Notes: a model not told the origin generated them from the sequence alone. A stretch of DNA of 64,000 nucleotides from Ruegeria faecimaris (GCF_900182615.1 NZ_FXTE01000002.1:248001-312000), one strand, 5' to 3'. Positions 1 to 10,834 are shown, counted from the first letter of the stretch. Made by a program: numbers and translations.

Positions 1-162
1 CAACCTGCATAAATTGGTGCAAGAACCAAGTAACTTGGTCGTGCGCGAAGGGAACGTGCGTCGGTAGTTTCAGAAAAGTTAACTTTTGCGAGACTGAAGC
101 AATGAGAGTGAATAGGTACGCGGGCGCGATATGGAAGGTTCGCAAATAGATATCTTCTCAGC
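1..162. other. Intergenic sequence downstream of uvrB
   Basis: No convincing gene is visible. A perfect 14-base palindrome (AAAAGTTAACTTTT) lies at 74-87 and could be a protein-binding site or a weak hairpin, but nothing near it decides this. A short open frame from base 2 to 67 on the plus strand could be the last 21 codons of a gene that starts before the window, but it matches nothing I recognise. Confidence 0.4.
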
Positions 163-2349
163 CTACCTCTTCCGCCGCTTCACATTCCCGCCCCGCTGCC
201 CTGGTCTCCCAGCCGTTGACCGGCCCTTCGATTTCACCGCGTCTTCCGAGGCTTTCTCGACCGCCCATTGGCGCGCCATGGGGTCGTCGGCGATGGCAAG
301 ATCGACCGCTTCCAGGCGTTTGATCTCGTCCCTAATATTGGCGGCCTCTTCGAATTCCAGGTTCTCGGCAGCTTTGCGCATCTTGTCGCGCAGCCCGTCC
401 AGATGCGCCTCAAGATTCGCGCCGTGCATCGGTTTGTCGATGGTGGCGGTGACGCGGTTCATGTCGACGTCGCCCTTGTAGAGACCGGCCAGAACATCCT
501 CGACGTTTTTCTTCACCGTTGCTGGGGTGATGCCGTGTTCCTCGTTATAGGCGATCTGCTTGGCGCGGCGGCGATCGGTTTCGTTCAGCGCGCGCTCCAT
601 GGAACCGGTGATCTTGTCGGCATACATGATCACCCGCCCGTCGGCGTTGCGCGCGGCGCGGCCAATGGTCTGAACCAGTGAGGTTTCCGAGCGCAGGAAG
701 CCTTCTTTGTCGGCGTCCAGAATGGCCACCAGCCCGCATTCCGGGATGTCGAGCCCCTCGCGCAGCAGGTTGATGCCGATCAGAACGTCGAAGGCCCCCA
801 ACCGCAGGTCACGCAGAATCTCGATGCGCTCCAGCGTGTCGATATCCGAGTGCATGTAACGGACCCTGATGCCCTGTTCGTGCATGTATTCGGTCAGGTC
901 CTCAGCCATGCGTTTGGTCAGGGTGGTGACCAGCGTGCGATAGCCACCGGCGGCGACCTTGCGCACCTCGTCCAGCAGATCGTCGACCTGCATGCCGACA
1001 GGGCGGATTTCGACCTCGGGATCCAGCAGGCCGGTGGGGCGGATCACCTGTTCGGTGAAGACGCCGCCGGTCTGTTCGATCTCCCACTTGGCAGGCGTGG
1101 CCGAGACGAACACGGATTGCGGGCGCATGGCGTCCCATTCCTCGAACTTGAGGGGGCGGTTGTCCATGCAGGATGGCAGGCGGAACCCGTGTTCGGCCAG
1201 GGTGAATTTGCGCCGATAGTCGCCCCGGTACATGCCGCCGATCTGCGGTACGCTGACGTGGGATTCATCGGCGAAGACGATGGCGTTATCGGGGATGAAT
1301 TCGAACAGGGTCGGGGGCGGCTCGCCCGGTGCGCGGCCTGTCAGATAGCGCGAGTAGTTTTCGATTCCGTTACAGACGCCGGTGGCCTCCAACATCTCCA
1401 GATCGAAATTCGTGCGTTGTTCCAGACGTTGCGCTTCCAGCAGTTTGCCCTCTCCGACCAGTTGATCCAGTCGGATGCGGAGTTCCTTCTTGATGCCGAT
1501 GATCGCCTGGTTCATCGTTGGCTTCGGGGTCACGTAGTGCGAGTTGGCGTAAACCCGCACCTGTTCCATATTCGCGGCGCGTTCGCCGGTCAGCGGGTCG
1601 AACTCGGTGATGGTTTCCAATTCCTCACCGAAGAACGAGAATTTCCAAGCGCGATCTTCAAGGTGGGCGGGCCAGATTTCCAGGCTGTCACCCCGCACCC
1701 GGAACGAGCCCCGTTGGAATGCCTGATCATTTCGACGGTATTGCTGGGCGACCAGATCGGCCATGATCTGGCGCTGGTTGTATTCACCGCCGACCTTCAG
1801 GTCCTGCGTCATCGCCCCATAGGTTTCGACCGAGCCGATACCGTAGATGCACGACACTGAGGCGACGATGATTACGTCATCGCGTTCCAACAGCGCCCGC
1901 GTGGCCGAGTGGCGCATCCGGTCGATCTGTTCGTTGATCTGGGATTCTTTCTCGATATAGGTGTCGCTGCGCGCGACATAGGCCTCGGGTTGGTAGTAGT
2001 CGTAGTAAGACACGAAATACTCGACCGAGTTTTCCGGGAAGAAACCTTTGAACTCACCATAGAGCTGCGCCGCCAGTGTCTTGTTGGGCGCAAGGATGAT
2101 GGCGGGTCGCTGGGTTTCCTCGATCACTTTGGCCATTGTGAAGGTCTTGCCCGTCCCGGTCGCGCCCAGCAGGACCTGTTCTCTTTCGCCGTCGAAGATA
2201 CCGTTGGTCAGCTCTTTGATCGCGGTGGGCTGGTCGCCTGCCGGTGAGAACTCGGTATGCATGACGAATTCCTTACCGCCTTCCAGTTTCAGGCGGGCGC
2301 GGACGTCATCAGCAGTCAGCTGAGTCTTGTCGGAATGGGCGTAAGGCAT
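163..2349 (-). CDS. uvrB: Excinuclease ABC subunit B (UvrB)
   Basis: DNA damage recognition helicase of nucleotide excision repair. It loads from UvrA2B onto damaged DNA and hands over to UvrC for dual incision; it acts in the cytoplasm. The 728-residue length is close to the family norm with a short C-terminal extension. Visible motifs are the Walker A motif GATGTGKT at residues 62-69, the tyrosine-rich beta-hairpin [11 protein letters not shown] at about 115-125 that inserts behind the lesion, a DESH-type Walker B in the middle, helicase motifs V and VI (REGLDIPE, then QTIGRAARN), and a C-terminal UVR domain around 655-685 that contacts UvrC. The start is supported by GGAG about seven bases upstream. 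It appears to be a single-gene unit. Confidence 0.98.
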   Translation of the reverse strand: MPYAHSDKTQLTADDVRARLKLEGGKEFVMHTEFSPAGDQPTAIKELTNGIFDGEREQVLLGATGTGKTFTMAKVIEETQRPAIILAPNKTLAAQLYGEFKGFFPENSVEYFVSYYDYYQPEAYVARSDTYIEKESQINEQIDRMRHSATRALLERDDVIIVASVSCIYGIGSVETYGAMTQDLKVGGEYNQRQIMADLVAQQYRRNDQAFQRGSFRVRGDSLEIWPAHLEDRAWKFSFFGEELETITEFDPLTGERAANMEQVRVYANSHYVTPKPTMNQAIIGIKKELRIRLDQLVGEGKLLEAQRLEQRTNFDLEMLEATGVCNGIENYSRYLTGRAPGEPPPTLFEFIPDNAIVFADESHVSVPQIGGMYRGDYRRKFTLAEHGFRLPSCMDNRPLKFEEWDAMRPQSVFVSATPAKWEIEQTGGVFTEQVIRPTGLLDPEVEIRPVGMQVDDLLDEVRKVAAGGYRTLVTTLTKRMAEDLTEYMHEQGIRVRYMHSDIDTLERIEILRDLRLGAFDVLIGINLLREGLDIPECGLVAILDADKEGFLRSETSLVQTIGRAARNADGRVIMYADKITGSMERALNETDRRRAKQIAYNEEHGITPATVKKNVEDVLAGLYKGDVDMNRVTATIDKPMHGANLEAHLDGLRDKMRKAAENLEFEEAANIRDEIKRLEAVDLAIADDPMARQWAVEKASEDAVKSKGRSTAGRPGQRGGNVKRRKR

Positions 2350-2430
2350 GGGCAGGCTCCGGGTCAGGCCCCTACATTTGTTCTTATTTTGTCCAACTGC
2401 AAGACCTGATCCGATCTAGAAACGGCAGTT

Positions 2431-2910
2431 TCAGTAATACGCAAACCGATGATCCGGAATTTGATCCGAACGCACCTTTTCTTCAAGCGCTTTCAGGTTG
2501 TCACCCAGGACACGCCCCATCATCGCTTTCAGCACAGTCTGCCCCATCAGCCATCCCAATGGACCAAACTTCATTTGATAATCCATGCTCCAGACTACTC
2601 TGGATTGGTTGTTGGCAAGGGGTTCAACGGCGATTGCTGCATGTGCTTGGGTCAGAGGCAGTGCAGACATCTCAGACAAGCGGACACGGTAGCCCCGGTT
2701 GATTTGCCAATCCGTGACTTCTTCGACCAGAGACGTCCCATTTTCAAAATGGCATCGTCGTTTCGATCCCACCCCATCCGCACCTTGTGTTAGCGCATCT
2801 ACTGATGTCACCTGCGGGGCGAAATCGTCGATATGCATGAACCGGCTCAAAATGGCCCAGATATCTTCGGGTCGGGTATCAATGTCGAGGCTGCGTTCGT
2901 GGTGGATCAT
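2431..2910 (-). CDS. SRPBCC (START-like fold) family protein
   Basis: A 159-residue protein with the pattern of the polyketide cyclase/SRPBCC superfamily, which bind hydrophobic ligands in a helix-grip fold. Features seen are an N-terminal beta strand followed by PEDIWAILSRF (helix 1), a middle run of beta strands with a W-x-I-N-R-G-Y turn, and a long C-terminal helix with MMGRVLGDNLKALEEKV. There is no signal peptide or membrane segment. The substrate cannot be inferred. It lies 81 bases upstream of uvrB on the same strand, so cotranscription is possible, but a functional link to repair is not indicated. Confidence 0.8.
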   Translation of the reverse strand: MIHHERSLDIDTRPEDIWAILSRFMHIDDFAPQVTSVDALTQGADGVGSKRRCHFENGTSLVEEVTDWQINRGYRVRLSEMSALPLTQAHAAIAVEPLANNQSRVVWSMDYQMKFGPLGWLMGQTVLKAMMGRVLGDNLKALEEKVRSDQIPDHRFAYY

Positions 2911-3068
2911 CTTGCTGTCCTTGTTGTGGCGTTTGAATGATTATACCATTCCCCTAATGACAGTTTTCGTCATCAGAACATCCTTGTCCTCCGCGACATT
3001 TGCCACCTTGTCCCAGGCCTCGCTCTGACGCATAAACAACTTCAGCCAAGTGAGTACGGAGAGGCGAC

Positions 3069-3380
3069 ATGCGCGCACGGATCTACCAGCCTTCGCGGAA
3101 TGCGATGACATCGGGTACGGCCAAGACCCGGCATTGGGTGTTGGAATATGCCCCAGCATCCACGCGCGAGGTTGATCCGTTGATGGGCTGGACGTCTTCC
3201 AGTGACACCCAGACCCAGGTGCGTCTGAATTTCGACACCAAGGAAGAGGCGCTGGATTACGCCAAGGACAACGGTATCGACGCACAGGTCAGTGAACCGC
3301 ATAAACGCAAGCCGAACCTGCGCGCGCGCGGTTATGGCGAGAATTTTGCCACCGATCGGCGCGCACCCTGGACGCATTAA
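3069..3380 (+). CDS. NADH dehydrogenase accessory subunit, NDUFS4-like (ETC complex I subunit)
   Basis: A 103-residue protein matching the ETC complex I subunit conserved region, the bacterial counterpart of mitochondrial NDUFS4 (18 kDa). That accessory subunit stabilises the NADH-oxidising arm of complex I at the membrane. Seen are the N-terminal [14 protein letters not shown], the central [12 protein letters not shown] element and the C-terminal RRAPWTH ending typical of the family. Such homologues are largely restricted to Alphaproteobacteria, which helps place the organism. The upstream GGAGAGG supports this start. The GNAT gene follows directly after the stop codon with no spacer, so they are probably cotranscribed. 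Confidence 0.92.
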   Translation: MRARIYQPSRNAMTSGTAKTRHWVLEYAPASTREVDPLMGWTSSSDTQTQVRLNFDTKEEALDYAKDNGIDAQVSEPHKRKPNLRARGYGENFATDRRAPWTH

Positions 3381-3857
3381 ATGATCGACATTCGCGAGGC
3401 TGACCCAACCTCCGACGCATTGCGCCCGGTGGTCGAGGCGCATTTTGCCCATAGCGAAACCGCCGGGCCAGCCGAGAGCAATCACACGATGGATGCCAGT
3501 GCCTTGGCCGGGCCCGGAATGCGGTTCTGGGCTTTGTATGAGGGTAACAAGGTGCTGGGCTGCGGCGCGCTCAAGGCGCTGCCGGATGGGACCGCCGAAG
3601 TCAAATCCGTGCATATCCTTGCAACCGCACGTGGCCGCGGTCTGGCGCGAGTGATGATGACCCATCTTGCTGATCACGCACGGGTCGAAGGGACCTCGGC
3701 GCTGGTTCTTGAGACGGGCGCCGATCATCTGTCCTACTACGACGCCGCGCGCAGGCTGTATGAAGCGCTGGGCTATTCCTATTGCGGCCCGATCTACGGC
3801 TATGAGGCCGACCCCAACAGCGCCTTCATGCGATTGGATCTAAAGCCCGCAGAATAG
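3381..3857 (+). CDS. GNAT family N-acetyltransferase
   Basis: A 158-residue GCN5-related N-acetyltransferase, predicted to transfer an acetyl group from acetyl-CoA to an amine. The acetyl-CoA pyrophosphate-binding motif A is visible as VHILATARGRGLARVMM (R/Q-x-x-G-x-G/A pattern), followed by LVLETGADHLSYYDAARRLYEALGY (motif B, aromatic-rich). The start codon follows the stop of the complex I subunit without a gap. The substrate (protein N-terminus, small molecule or peptide) cannot be determined from sequence. Confidence 0.88.
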   Translation: MIDIREADPTSDALRPVVEAHFAHSETAGPAESNHTMDASALAGPGMRFWALYEGNKVLGCGALKALPDGTAEVKSVHILATARGRGLARVMMTHLADHARVEGTSALVLETGADHLSYYDAARRLYEALGYSYCGPIYGYEADPNSAFMRLDLKPAE

Positions 3858-3865
3858 GCCGGTTG

Positions 3866-4744
3866 TTAGGCACTACCTTCGTTCAGCAATGCCACGACCT
3901 GTTGCGTTTCGGGCCTTTGCCGCGTTGCGCCAGGTATGTGGACGAACAGAAAGCGGCCCGTTGGGCAGGTGTATTCGCTTGCAGACTTAAGAGCGCCGCT
4001 TGCCAGGGCATCCTCAAGCAAACATAGATGCCCCATCAGAATACCCGCACCTGCCTTCGCTTCCTCCACGGCCAGGCTGTACAGAGAAAACTGCGGCCCG
4101 GTCTGCGCATCCTGCAGTTCAATTCCCGTGTTCTGTGACCAGATTGTCCAATCGTCGTTCCAGGTCTGGTCATGCAGAAGGACGGTGTCGACAAAGTGGT
4201 TCATATGTTCAATCAGGCTAGGCGCGCCGACCGGAGAGATGAGATCGGGGCAAATGCAAATCTGCTCGGGCTCAGCATTGGGTTCGCCAATGAATATGGC
4301 CAGATCGAACAATTCCCGATCAAGACTGGGTGGGTTTTCCATCGCGGTCACCGAAAAATTGATATGCGGAAACTGCGCCCTAACCCGGCTTAGCCGTTTC
4401 GGCAGCCAAAGCTGCGCAACAGATGGCAAGGCGGCGATATGAAAATCGGCGTTGGGTTTAAGGTTGCGGAGGGCACGCGTCGCCTCGGCCAACCCGTCGA
4501 AGGCCGCAGAGAATTCAGCCACCAGCGAAGCCCCGGCCTTGGTTAGTTCCACCCCCTGCGCGTTGCGCCGAAACAACGCGGTACCTGCCCAGCCCTCCAA
4601 TGTCTTGATGTGCTGCGAAATCGCTCCGGGCGTGACGCTCAATTCCTCAGCGGCGGCGACAAAGCTGACATGACGTGCGGCAGCTTCAAAGGCGCGCATT
4701 GCATTCAGCGGGGGCCCTTTCGGGCGTTTGGGCATGACACTCAT
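3866..4744 (-). CDS. LysR family transcriptional regulator (GcvA-like)
   Basis: A 292-residue LysR-type regulator. The N-terminal winged helix-turn-helix is clear (LNAMRAFEAAARHVSFVAAAEELSV is its start, then GAISQHIKTLE), followed by a periplasmic-binding-protein-like effector domain. The opening RPKGPPLNAMRAFEAAARH resembles the GcvA subgroup. The start chosen is the ATG that gives MSVMPKRPKG; a longer frame exists upstream but adds unconserved residues and would reach into the promoter. It is divergent from the SHMT-like gene at 4839 across 94 bases. This is the classic layout for a LysR protein that controls its neighbour, so it probably regulates that gene, though the effector is unknown. 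Confidence 0.9.
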   Translation of the reverse strand: MSVMPKRPKGPPLNAMRAFEAAARHVSFVAAAEELSVTPGAISQHIKTLEGWAGTALFRRNAQGVELTKAGASLVAEFSAAFDGLAEATRALRNLKPNADFHIAALPSVAQLWLPKRLSRVRAQFPHINFSVTAMENPPSLDRELFDLAIFIGEPNAEPEQICICPDLISPVGAPSLIEHMNHFVDTVLLHDQTWNDDWTIWSQNTGIELQDAQTGPQFSLYSLAVEEAKAGAGILMGHLCLLEDALASGALKSASEYTCPTGRFLFVHIPGATRQRPETQQVVALLNEGSA

Positions 4745-4838
4745 TTCAAGCCTTAGTTTTTCTACGCCAAGAAATAGCAAATCTGCTTTGCGCTGTCACG
4801 GAATGGCTGCCACCATGCTGCAAAACGGAGGACGTCCA

Positions 4839-6146
4839 ATGACGCTTGCACAACGAGATTGGGTGCCGAGCACCAGTGAAACCCTGATTCAGGACATAGC
4901 GGCCACGACGGCGTCCGCAACGTCTGCCGATCTGCTGGCCCGTATCGAGCAGCTGGCGGAGCAGAACCGAGTGATCCATGAGGAAGAGTGCTTTAACCTC
5001 AACCCTGCGACCAATGTGATGAACCCGAAAGCCGAAGCGCTATTATCCTCTGGCATCGGGTCGCGCCCCTCTTTGGGGTATCCCGGCGACAAATACGAAA
5101 TGGGACTGGAAGCGATCGAGGAAATCGAAGTGATCGCGGCCCAGCTTTGCGCGGATGTGTTCGATGCCAAATTCGCCGAGGTTCGTGTGCCTTCTGGTGC
5201 GATTGCCAACCTCTATGGCTTTATGGCCACATGCAAACCGGGCGACACAATCATTGCGCCGCCCGCATCCATTGGCGGGCATGTGACTCATCATGTCGAT
5301 GGCTGCGCCGGCTTATACGGCTTGCGCACCATAGAGGCCCCGGTGAATGCCGATGGCTATACCGTTGATCTGGACCAACTGCGGGCGCTGGCACGGGCCG
5401 AGCGGCCCAAGTTGATTACGATTGGTGGCAGCCTGAACCTGTTCGAGCATCCCGTGTCCGAAGTGCGGTCCATCGCCGATGAGGTCGGGGCCAAGGTCAT
5501 GTTCGATGCGGCCCATCAATGCGGCATTATTGCCGGGCGCGCCTGGTCCAACCCGCTGGCCGAGGGCGCGCATTTCATGACGATGAGCACCTATAAAAGC
5601 CTTGGTGGCCCTGCAGGTGGGCTGATCGTTTCGAATGATGCAGAAATCGCCAAAACGCTGGACGCTATCGCCTTTCCCGGCATGACGGCCAATTTTGATG
5701 CGGCGAAAACTGCCGCGCTTGCGGTCACGATGCTGGACTGGAAAGACTTTGGCGCGGCCTATGCGAAAGAGATGATCGCTATGGCGCAGGCATTGGCTGC
5801 GGCTTTGGATGCACAAAATGTGCCTGTGTTCGCTGGGGCCGAGGGCTTTACCAACTCTCACCAGTTCGCTGTGCTGGCCGAGCCATTCGGGGGCGGGCAG
5901 GCGGCCTCAAAAACCTTACGCCAAGCTGGGTTCCTTGCCTGCGGCATCGGTCTGCCCGTGGCGGCGGTTGAGGGTGATATGAACGGTTTGCGGATTGGCA
6001 CGCCCGAGCTTATCCGTTGGGGGATGACCGCAGGCGATGCGGGTCGTCTGGCGGGCTTGATCAAACAAGGTCTGCAAGGCGCGCCGATTGCCTCCGAGGT
6101 TTCAGCCTGGAGACGCGCGTTCAACACGCTCTGCTTTGTCCATTAG
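4839..6146 (+). CDS. Divergent serine hydroxymethyltransferase-like PLP enzyme
   Basis: A 435-residue fold-type I PLP enzyme of the SHMT family, which interconverts serine or related beta-hydroxy amino acids and glycine with tetrahydrofolate. The PLP aspartate (D223 in FDAAHQCG) and a Schiff-base lysine (K253 in STYKSLGGPAGG) are present. However, the active-site loop departs from the canonical TTTHKTLRGPRGG: His becomes Tyr before the lysine and both Arg positions are lost. The substrate-side HPDGGHLTHG motif is also altered, to ASIGGHVTHH. It is therefore probably a paralogue with a modified substrate, not the housekeeping GlyA. The start is set by GGAGGA at 4827-4832, six bases before the ATG. 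It is divergent from a LysR regulator and convergent with hutU. Confidence 0.82.
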   Translation: MTLAQRDWVPSTSETLIQDIAATTASATSADLLARIEQLAEQNRVIHEEECFNLNPATNVMNPKAEALLSSGIGSRPSLGYPGDKYEMGLEAIEEIEVIAAQLCADVFDAKFAEVRVPSGAIANLYGFMATCKPGDTIIAPPASIGGHVTHHVDGCAGLYGLRTIEAPVNADGYTVDLDQLRALARAERPKLITIGGSLNLFEHPVSEVRSIADEVGAKVMFDAAHQCGIIAGRAWSNPLAEGAHFMTMSTYKSLGGPAGGLIVSNDAEIAKTLDAIAFPGMTANFDAAKTAALAVTMLDWKDFGAAYAKEMIAMAQALAAALDAQNVPVFAGAEGFTNSHQFAVLAEPFGGGQAASKTLRQAGFLACGIGLPVAAVEGDMNGLRIGTPELIRWGMTAGDAGRLAGLIKQGLQGAPIASEVSAWRRAFNTLCFVH

Positions 6147-6198
6147 ATCACCGTTTCTGAAAGCAACCGGCGCGCACGGTGTTTTGTGATCGTTCAAA

Positions 6199-6225
6199 CC
6201 CGGCCTTCACAAATGAATGGCCGGG
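6199..6225. terminator. Hairpin between convergent SHMT-like gene and hutU
   Basis: CCCGGCC (6199-6205) pairs perfectly with GGCCGGG (6219-6225), and the stem can be extended inward by TTCA/TGAA. It sits midway between two convergent stop codons and so may end transcription in both directions. There is no clear T-run on either side, so its strength as an intrinsic terminator is uncertain. Confidence 0.5.
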
Positions 6226-6247
6226 ATCTGTTCCGGTTGATCCGGGC

Positions 6248-7921
6248 TTAGTTTCCCAGAATTCCAGGCAGGCGCAGCCCGTGTTCACGAGCGCAATCCT
6301 TGGCTAGGTCATAACCAGCATCGGCGTGACGCCACACGCCCGAGGCAGGGTCGTTCCACAAAACGCGCTCCAGGCGTTTGGCAGCATCATCGGTGCCGTC
6401 GGCGCAGATCACCACACCCGCATGCTGGGAAAAGCCCATGCCAACGCCGCCGCCATGGTGCAGAGATACCCAAGTCGCGCCCGAGGCGGTGTTGACCAGT
6501 GCATTTAGCAGAGGCCAGTCCGAGACCGCGTCAGACCCGTCCTTCATCGCTTCGGTCTCGCGGTTGGGCGAGGCGACTGAACCGGAATCCAGATGGTCAC
6601 GACCAATGACCACCGGCGCGCTTAGCTCGCCCGCTCTGACCATCTCGTTAAACGCCAGACCCAGGCGATGTCGGTCACCCAGACCAACCCAGCAGATACG
6701 CGCAGGAAGGCCTTGGAATGCGATCCGTTCGCGCGCCATATCCAGCCAGTTGTGCAGATGCGTGTTATCGGGCAGCAGTTCTTTGACCTTTTGATCGGTC
6801 TTGTAGATGTCCTCGGGGTCCCCCGACAAGGCCGCCCAGCGGAACGGGCCAATGCCACGGCAGAATAGCGGACGGATATAGGCAGGCACAAAGCCCGGGA
6901 AGGCGAAGGCGTCTTCCAGACCTTCCTCAAGCGCCATTTGCCGGATGTTGTTGCCATAGTCGACGGTTGGAATACCGTCATTGTGAAAGGCGACCATCGC
7001 CGCGACCTGCACCTTCATCGAGGCGCGGGCTGCCTTTTCCACTTCCTTCGGAGCGGTTTCAGCCTTGGATCGCCACTCGGCTACGGTCCAACCTTGAGGC
7101 AGGTATCCGTTGATCGGGTCATGCGCGCTAGTCTGATCGGTGACGATGTCGGGCTTGACGCCGCGCTTGTGCATTTCGGGGAAGATATCGGCGGCGTTTC
7201 CGATCAGCGCCACGGATTTGGCTTCGCCCGCCTTGGTCCAGCGGTCGATCATGTCCAGCGCCTCGTCCAGACTGTGGGTTTTTTCGTCGACATAGCGCGT
7301 GCGCAGCCGGAAATCGGCGGATTTCTCGTCGCACTCCACGGCCAGACAGCAGGCACCCGCCATCACAGCAGCCAGTGGCTGAGCACCGCCCATACCACCC
7401 AGACCCCCGGTCAGGATCCAACGGCCTTTCAGACTGCCACCATAGTGCTGACGTCCTGCTTCCATGAAGGTCTCATAGGTGCCTTGGACGATGCCCTGCG
7501 ACCCGATGTAAATCCAGGAACCCGCAGTCATCTGGCCATACATCGCCAGACCTTTCTTATCCAACTCGTTGAAGTGATCCCAATTCGCCCAATGCGGCAC
7601 CAGGTTCGAGTTGGCAATCAGCACGCGCGGTGCGTCCTTGTGGGTTTTGACGATGGCGACGGGCTTTCCCGACTGCACGACCAGGGTTTCGTCCGCTTCC
7701 AGGTCTTTCAGGCTGTCGACGATCAGGTCGAAATCCTTCCAGGTTCGCGCGGCCCGGCCAATGCCGCCATATACTACCAGCTCGTGCGGGTTTTCTGCCA
7801 CGTCAGGATGCAGGTTGTTCATCAGCATCCGCAGTGGTGCTTCGGTCAGCCAGCTTTTGGCATTCAGTTCGGTCCCGGTTGGCGGATAGATGTCCCGGCT
7901 GTTCTTACGAGGATCGCTCAT
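6248..7921 (-). CDS. hutU: Urocanate hydratase
   Basis: Second step of histidine degradation: urocanate plus water gives 4-imidazolone-5-propionate, using tightly bound NAD+ as electrophile. The 557-residue length is standard for bacterial HutU. The glycine-rich NAD-binding stretch [11 protein letters not shown] and the C-terminal catalytic block with [18 protein letters not shown] and [17 protein letters not shown] are intact. It is the last gene of the minus-strand hutI-hutH-hutU run, 105 bases after hutH, with AAGGGA ahead of the ATG. It probably shares the HutC-controlled promoter upstream of hutI. Confidence 0.98.
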   Translation of the reverse strand: MSDPRKNSRDIYPPTGTELNAKSWLTEAPLRMLMNNLHPDVAENPHELVVYGGIGRAARTWKDFDLIVDSLKDLEADETLVVQSGKPVAIVKTHKDAPRVLIANSNLVPHWANWDHFNELDKKGLAMYGQMTAGSWIYIGSQGIVQGTYETFMEAGRQHYGGSLKGRWILTGGLGGMGGAQPLAAVMAGACCLAVECDEKSADFRLRTRYVDEKTHSLDEALDMIDRWTKAGEAKSVALIGNAADIFPEMHKRGVKPDIVTDQTSAHDPINGYLPQGWTVAEWRSKAETAPKEVEKAARASMKVQVAAMVAFHNDGIPTVDYGNNIRQMALEEGLEDAFAFPGFVPAYIRPLFCRGIGPFRWAALSGDPEDIYKTDQKVKELLPDNTHLHNWLDMARERIAFQGLPARICWVGLGDRHRLGLAFNEMVRAGELSAPVVIGRDHLDSGSVASPNRETEAMKDGSDAVSDWPLLNALVNTASGATWVSLHHGGGVGMGFSQHAGVVICADGTDDAAKRLERVLWNDPASGVWRHADAGYDLAKDCAREHGLRLPGILGN

Positions 7922-8026
7922 CGGTCATTCCCTTCAGATTGGATAGAGCCCGACAGGGCAAGGGCATTGAAGTTTTCAATCATGTGTCTCGGCTGCGGTC
8001 GCGCGCCATCATGGCAAAGGCCGCCA

Positions 8027-9562
8027 TCAGGTAAGGCCCGGCAAAGAGGCGTTCAGCGCGTTCAGCAACGCACCCGACGCGACCAATTCCTTTGCCGCTT
8101 TCAGATCGGGCGCCATATAGCGATCCTCTTGCAGGCTCGAAACATCCTCGCGCAGCCGTGCGATGGCCTGTTGCAGCAACGGGCTCGTCTGGAGGGGGGC
8201 GCGGAATTCGATGCCACGCGCGGCGCAGAGCAGCTCGACCCCAAGGATGTGGTTGAGGTTTTCGACCATCCGGGCCAGCCGCCGCGCACCATGCGCTGCC
8301 ATCGAGACGTGATCTTCCTGATTGGCGGAGGTGGGTGTTGAATCGGTGACACAAGGGTTGGCCAGATGCTTGTTCTCGCTCATCAAAGCGGCTGTCGTCA
8401 CCTCGGCGATCATCAGGCCGGAATTCAATCCGGGTTCAGGTGTCAGGAAGGGCGGAAGATCGAAGCTGAGCGTTGGATCGACCATCAGAGCGATACGCCG
8501 TTGACTGATCGCGCCAATCTCGGACAATGCCAGCGCAATCATGTCAGCAGCGAACCCTACGGGTTCCGCGTGAAAATTACCACCGGACACGATCATATCC
8601 GCCTCGGTCAGCACAAGCGGGTTGTCTGTTGCAGCATTCGCTTCGATCAAAAGGGTCTGTGCGGCCTGTCGCAGGACATCCATCGCCGCACCAGTCACCT
8701 GCGGCTGACAGCGGATGCAATAGGGATCCTGAACACGTGTATCATCATCCCGGTGGCTTTCTCGAATTTCGGATTGCGCCAGTATCTCACGCATCGAACC
8801 TGCCGCTTCGATCTGGCCACGATGTCCTCGTAGCGCATGGATTTCGGGCTGCAGCGGAGCGGTAGATCCCATGATGGCATCGGTGGACATGGCCGAGATG
8901 ACCAGCGCATTGCGCACAGCACGCCAGACTTCGAACAGACCGGCAAGCGCATAGGCCGTTGAAAACTGTGTGCCATTGATAAAGGCCAAACCTTCCTTGG
9001 GGCCTAGCTCGATCGGGGACAGGCCAGCCTTTGCAAGCGCCTCGGCACCCGGAAGAATTTCGCCTTTATATTCCGCCTCTCCCTCACCGATCACTACTGC
9101 GGTCATATGTGAAAGAGGTGCCAGATCGCCTGACGCGCCAACCGATCCTTGATTTGGAACAACAGGGGTGACGCCTTTTTCCAGCATGCCTTGCATAAGT
9201 TCGACCAGTTGCCAGCGGACGCCAGATGCGCCACGGCCAAAACTCAATAGCTTAAGAGACATCATAAGCCGAACCATCCGGCGGGGCATCGCGTTTCCTA
9301 CGCCGCAGCAATGGCTGAGGATCAGGTTTCGCTGCAAAGTGGCGGTGTCTTCAGATTTGATCTTGAGGCTGGCCAATTTGCCAAAACCCGTGTTGACGCC
9401 ATAAACCGGTACATCACCCGCAGCGGCGATAGCGATCCGTTTCGCGGCCGCCTCGACCGCAGGACGACACATCGGATCAAGTATGACCGAGGCTTCATCC
9501 CAATAGATGGTTTCAAGCTGAGGCAGAGTAGCCTGCCCGGGCGCCAGAGTGAGAGTTGTCAC
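8027..9562 (-). CDS. hutH: Histidine ammonia-lyase (histidase)
   Basis: First step of histidine degradation: non-oxidative deamination of L-histidine to trans-urocanate and ammonia. The 511-residue protein carries the Ala143-Ser144-Gly145 triad in [14 protein letters not shown], which cyclises to the MIO electrophilic cofactor. Later it has the active-site FNGTQ-type loop ([14 protein letters not shown]) and [14 protein letters not shown], both typical of the family. The start codon is GTG, overlapping the stop of hutI by four bases (GTGA), with a strong GGAGGT ribosome binding site. This indicates translational coupling within the hutIHU unit. Confidence 0.98.
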   Translation of the reverse strand: MTTLTLAPGQATLPQLETIYWDEASVILDPMCRPAVEAAAKRIAIAAAGDVPVYGVNTGFGKLASLKIKSEDTATLQRNLILSHCCGVGNAMPRRMVRLMMSLKLLSFGRGASGVRWQLVELMQGMLEKGVTPVVPNQGSVGASGDLAPLSHMTAVVIGEGEAEYKGEILPGAEALAKAGLSPIELGPKEGLAFINGTQFSTAYALAGLFEVWRAVRNALVISAMSTDAIMGSTAPLQPEIHALRGHRGQIEAAGSMREILAQSEIRESHRDDDTRVQDPYCIRCQPQVTGAAMDVLRQAAQTLLIEANAATDNPLVLTEADMIVSGGNFHAEPVGFAADMIALALSEIGAISQRRIALMVDPTLSFDLPPFLTPEPGLNSGLMIAEVTTAALMSENKHLANPCVTDSTPTSANQEDHVSMAAHGARRLARMVENLNHILGVELLCAARGIEFRAPLQTSPLLQQAIARLREDVSSLQEDRYMAPDLKAAKELVASGALLNALNASLPGLT

Positions 9563-10767
9563 GCTTGACCTCCAAAGATGCGTTTGTGAAGCGGGTTGAA
9601 CCCGATACGATAAGAAAGCTCGGCCGGTCGGCCCACATTCCAGACCGCCAGGTCGGCCCGCTGACCCGCGGCGATCATACCGCGATCACTCAAACCAAGG
9701 GCACGCGCTGCGTTACAGGTTACGCCCGCAAGTGTTTCCTCTGGCGTCATGCGGAACAGGGTGCAGCCCATATTCATGGTCAGAAGAAGAGATGTCAGGG
9801 GGGATGATCCCGGATTGCAATCGGTTGCCAGTGCCATTGGGACATCGTGTTTGCGCAGCAGCTCAATCGGAGGCTGACGCGTTTCACGCAGAGTATAGAA
9901 CGCACCGGGCAGGATTACGCCCGCTGTTCCCGCCTGGGCCATGGTGATCACGCCGTCTTCGTCAAGATACTCGATATGATCCGCAGACAATGCGCCATAG
10001 GAGGCGGCAAGCTGCGCCCCGCCCAGATTAGAAAGCTGCTCGGCATGCAGTTTAACCGGAAGGCCAAGCGCTGCGGCGGCGTCAAAGACACGGGCGATCT
10101 GTTTGGGCTGAAAGGCGATCCCTTCGCAGAATCCGTCAACCGCATCGATCAGCCCTTCTACATGGGCGGCCCGCAAGGTCGGAATGACGACCTCGTCGAT
10201 ATAGGCGTCATCGCGCCCCTTGTACTCTGGCGGAGTCGCGTGGGCGCCCAGATATGTGGTTTGAACAGAAACCGGGCGACGTTTTCCAATTTCGCGCGCG
10301 GCGCGCAGCATGTTCAGCTCTGTCTGTTGTTCTAGCCCATAGCCGGACTTGATTTCGATAGTGGTCATGCCCTCTTGGATCATCGCGTCGACGCGGGGCA
10401 ATGCACTTTCTATCAGCTCTTCCAGGCTGGCGGCCCGTGTCGCTTGAACGGTTGCGTTAATACCGCCTCCGGCGCGCGCAACCTGTTCATAGCTTGCACC
10501 ATTCAGGCGCATTTCAAACTCTTGGGCGCGGTCGCCGCCAAATACAACATGGGTGTGGCAGTCGATCAAACCGGGCGTCACAAGGCGTCCGTTCAGATCC
10601 TCGGCCTCAAGCTCGGTATATTCATCGGGCAGATCGCGTCTGGGTCCGACCCATTCGATAAACTCACCTGATATTACGATGATGCCATCCTCGATTAGCC
10701 CATAAGGGCCCTGCTGGCTGGCTTGTGTTGCAATTTTTGCGCCACGAAGGGTTGTTTTACCAGTCAT
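9559..10767 (-). CDS. hutI: Imidazolonepropionase
   Basis: Third step of histidine degradation: hydrolysis of 4-imidazolone-5-propionate to N-formimino-L-glutamate. It is a 402-residue amidohydrolase-superfamily enzyme. The metal-binding H71-T-H73 follows TPGLIDC, further metal and substrate His residues lie in [11 protein letters not shown] and [12 protein letters not shown], and the metal Asp is in [13 protein letters not shown] frame continues 37 codons upstream, but the start at [11 protein letters not shown] matches family length. It is the first gene of the minus-strand hut unit, facing the intergenic region it shares with hutC. Confidence 0.96.
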   Translation of the reverse strand: MTGKTTLRGAKIATQASQQGPYGLIEDGIIVISGEFIEWVGPRRDLPDEYTELEAEDLNGRLVTPGLIDCHTHVVFGGDRAQEFEMRLNGASYEQVARAGGGINATVQATRAASLEELIESALPRVDAMIQEGMTTIEIKSGYGLEQQTELNMLRAAREIGKRRPVSVQTTYLGAHATPPEYKGRDDAYIDEVVIPTLRAAHVEGLIDAVDGFCEGIAFQPKQIARVFDAAAALGLPVKLHAEQLSNLGGAQLAASYGALSADHIEYLDEDGVITMAQAGTAGVILPGAFYTLRETRQPPIELLRKHDVPMALATDCNPGSSPLTSLLLTMNMGCTLFRMTPEETLAGVTCNAARALGLSDRGMIAAGQRADLAVWNVGRPAELSYRIGFNPLHKRIFGGQA

Positions 10768-10824
10768 GAGAATCTGATCCCAAGTTGCAATGCTTCTGAA
10801 ATAGGTATACTGATTACTGCATAA

Positions 10825-10834
10825 TGTGTACACA
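10825..10834. promoter_or_regulatory. Candidate HutC operator 1 (palindrome)
   Basis: A perfect 10-base palindrome, TGTGTACACA, lies between the divergent hutI and hutC, 58 bases upstream of the hutI start. HutC-type GntR regulators are known to bind TGTA-containing palindromes, so it is a plausible operator. No binding data are available here. Confidence 0.45.

Noticed and set aside
2-67. Possible C-terminal fragment of a gene entering the window on the plus strand
   Set aside because: Only 21 codons, no recognisable motif, and no way to separate it from chance.
850-1860. 336-codon plus-strand open frame inside uvrB
   Set aside because: It is antisense to a clear UvrB and has no recognisable domain or ribosome binding site; long antisense frames are common in G+C-rich DNA.
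6938-8341. 467-codon plus-strand open frame across hutU and hutH
   Set aside because: Antisense to two certain genes and spanning their junction; composition is that of a shadow frame.
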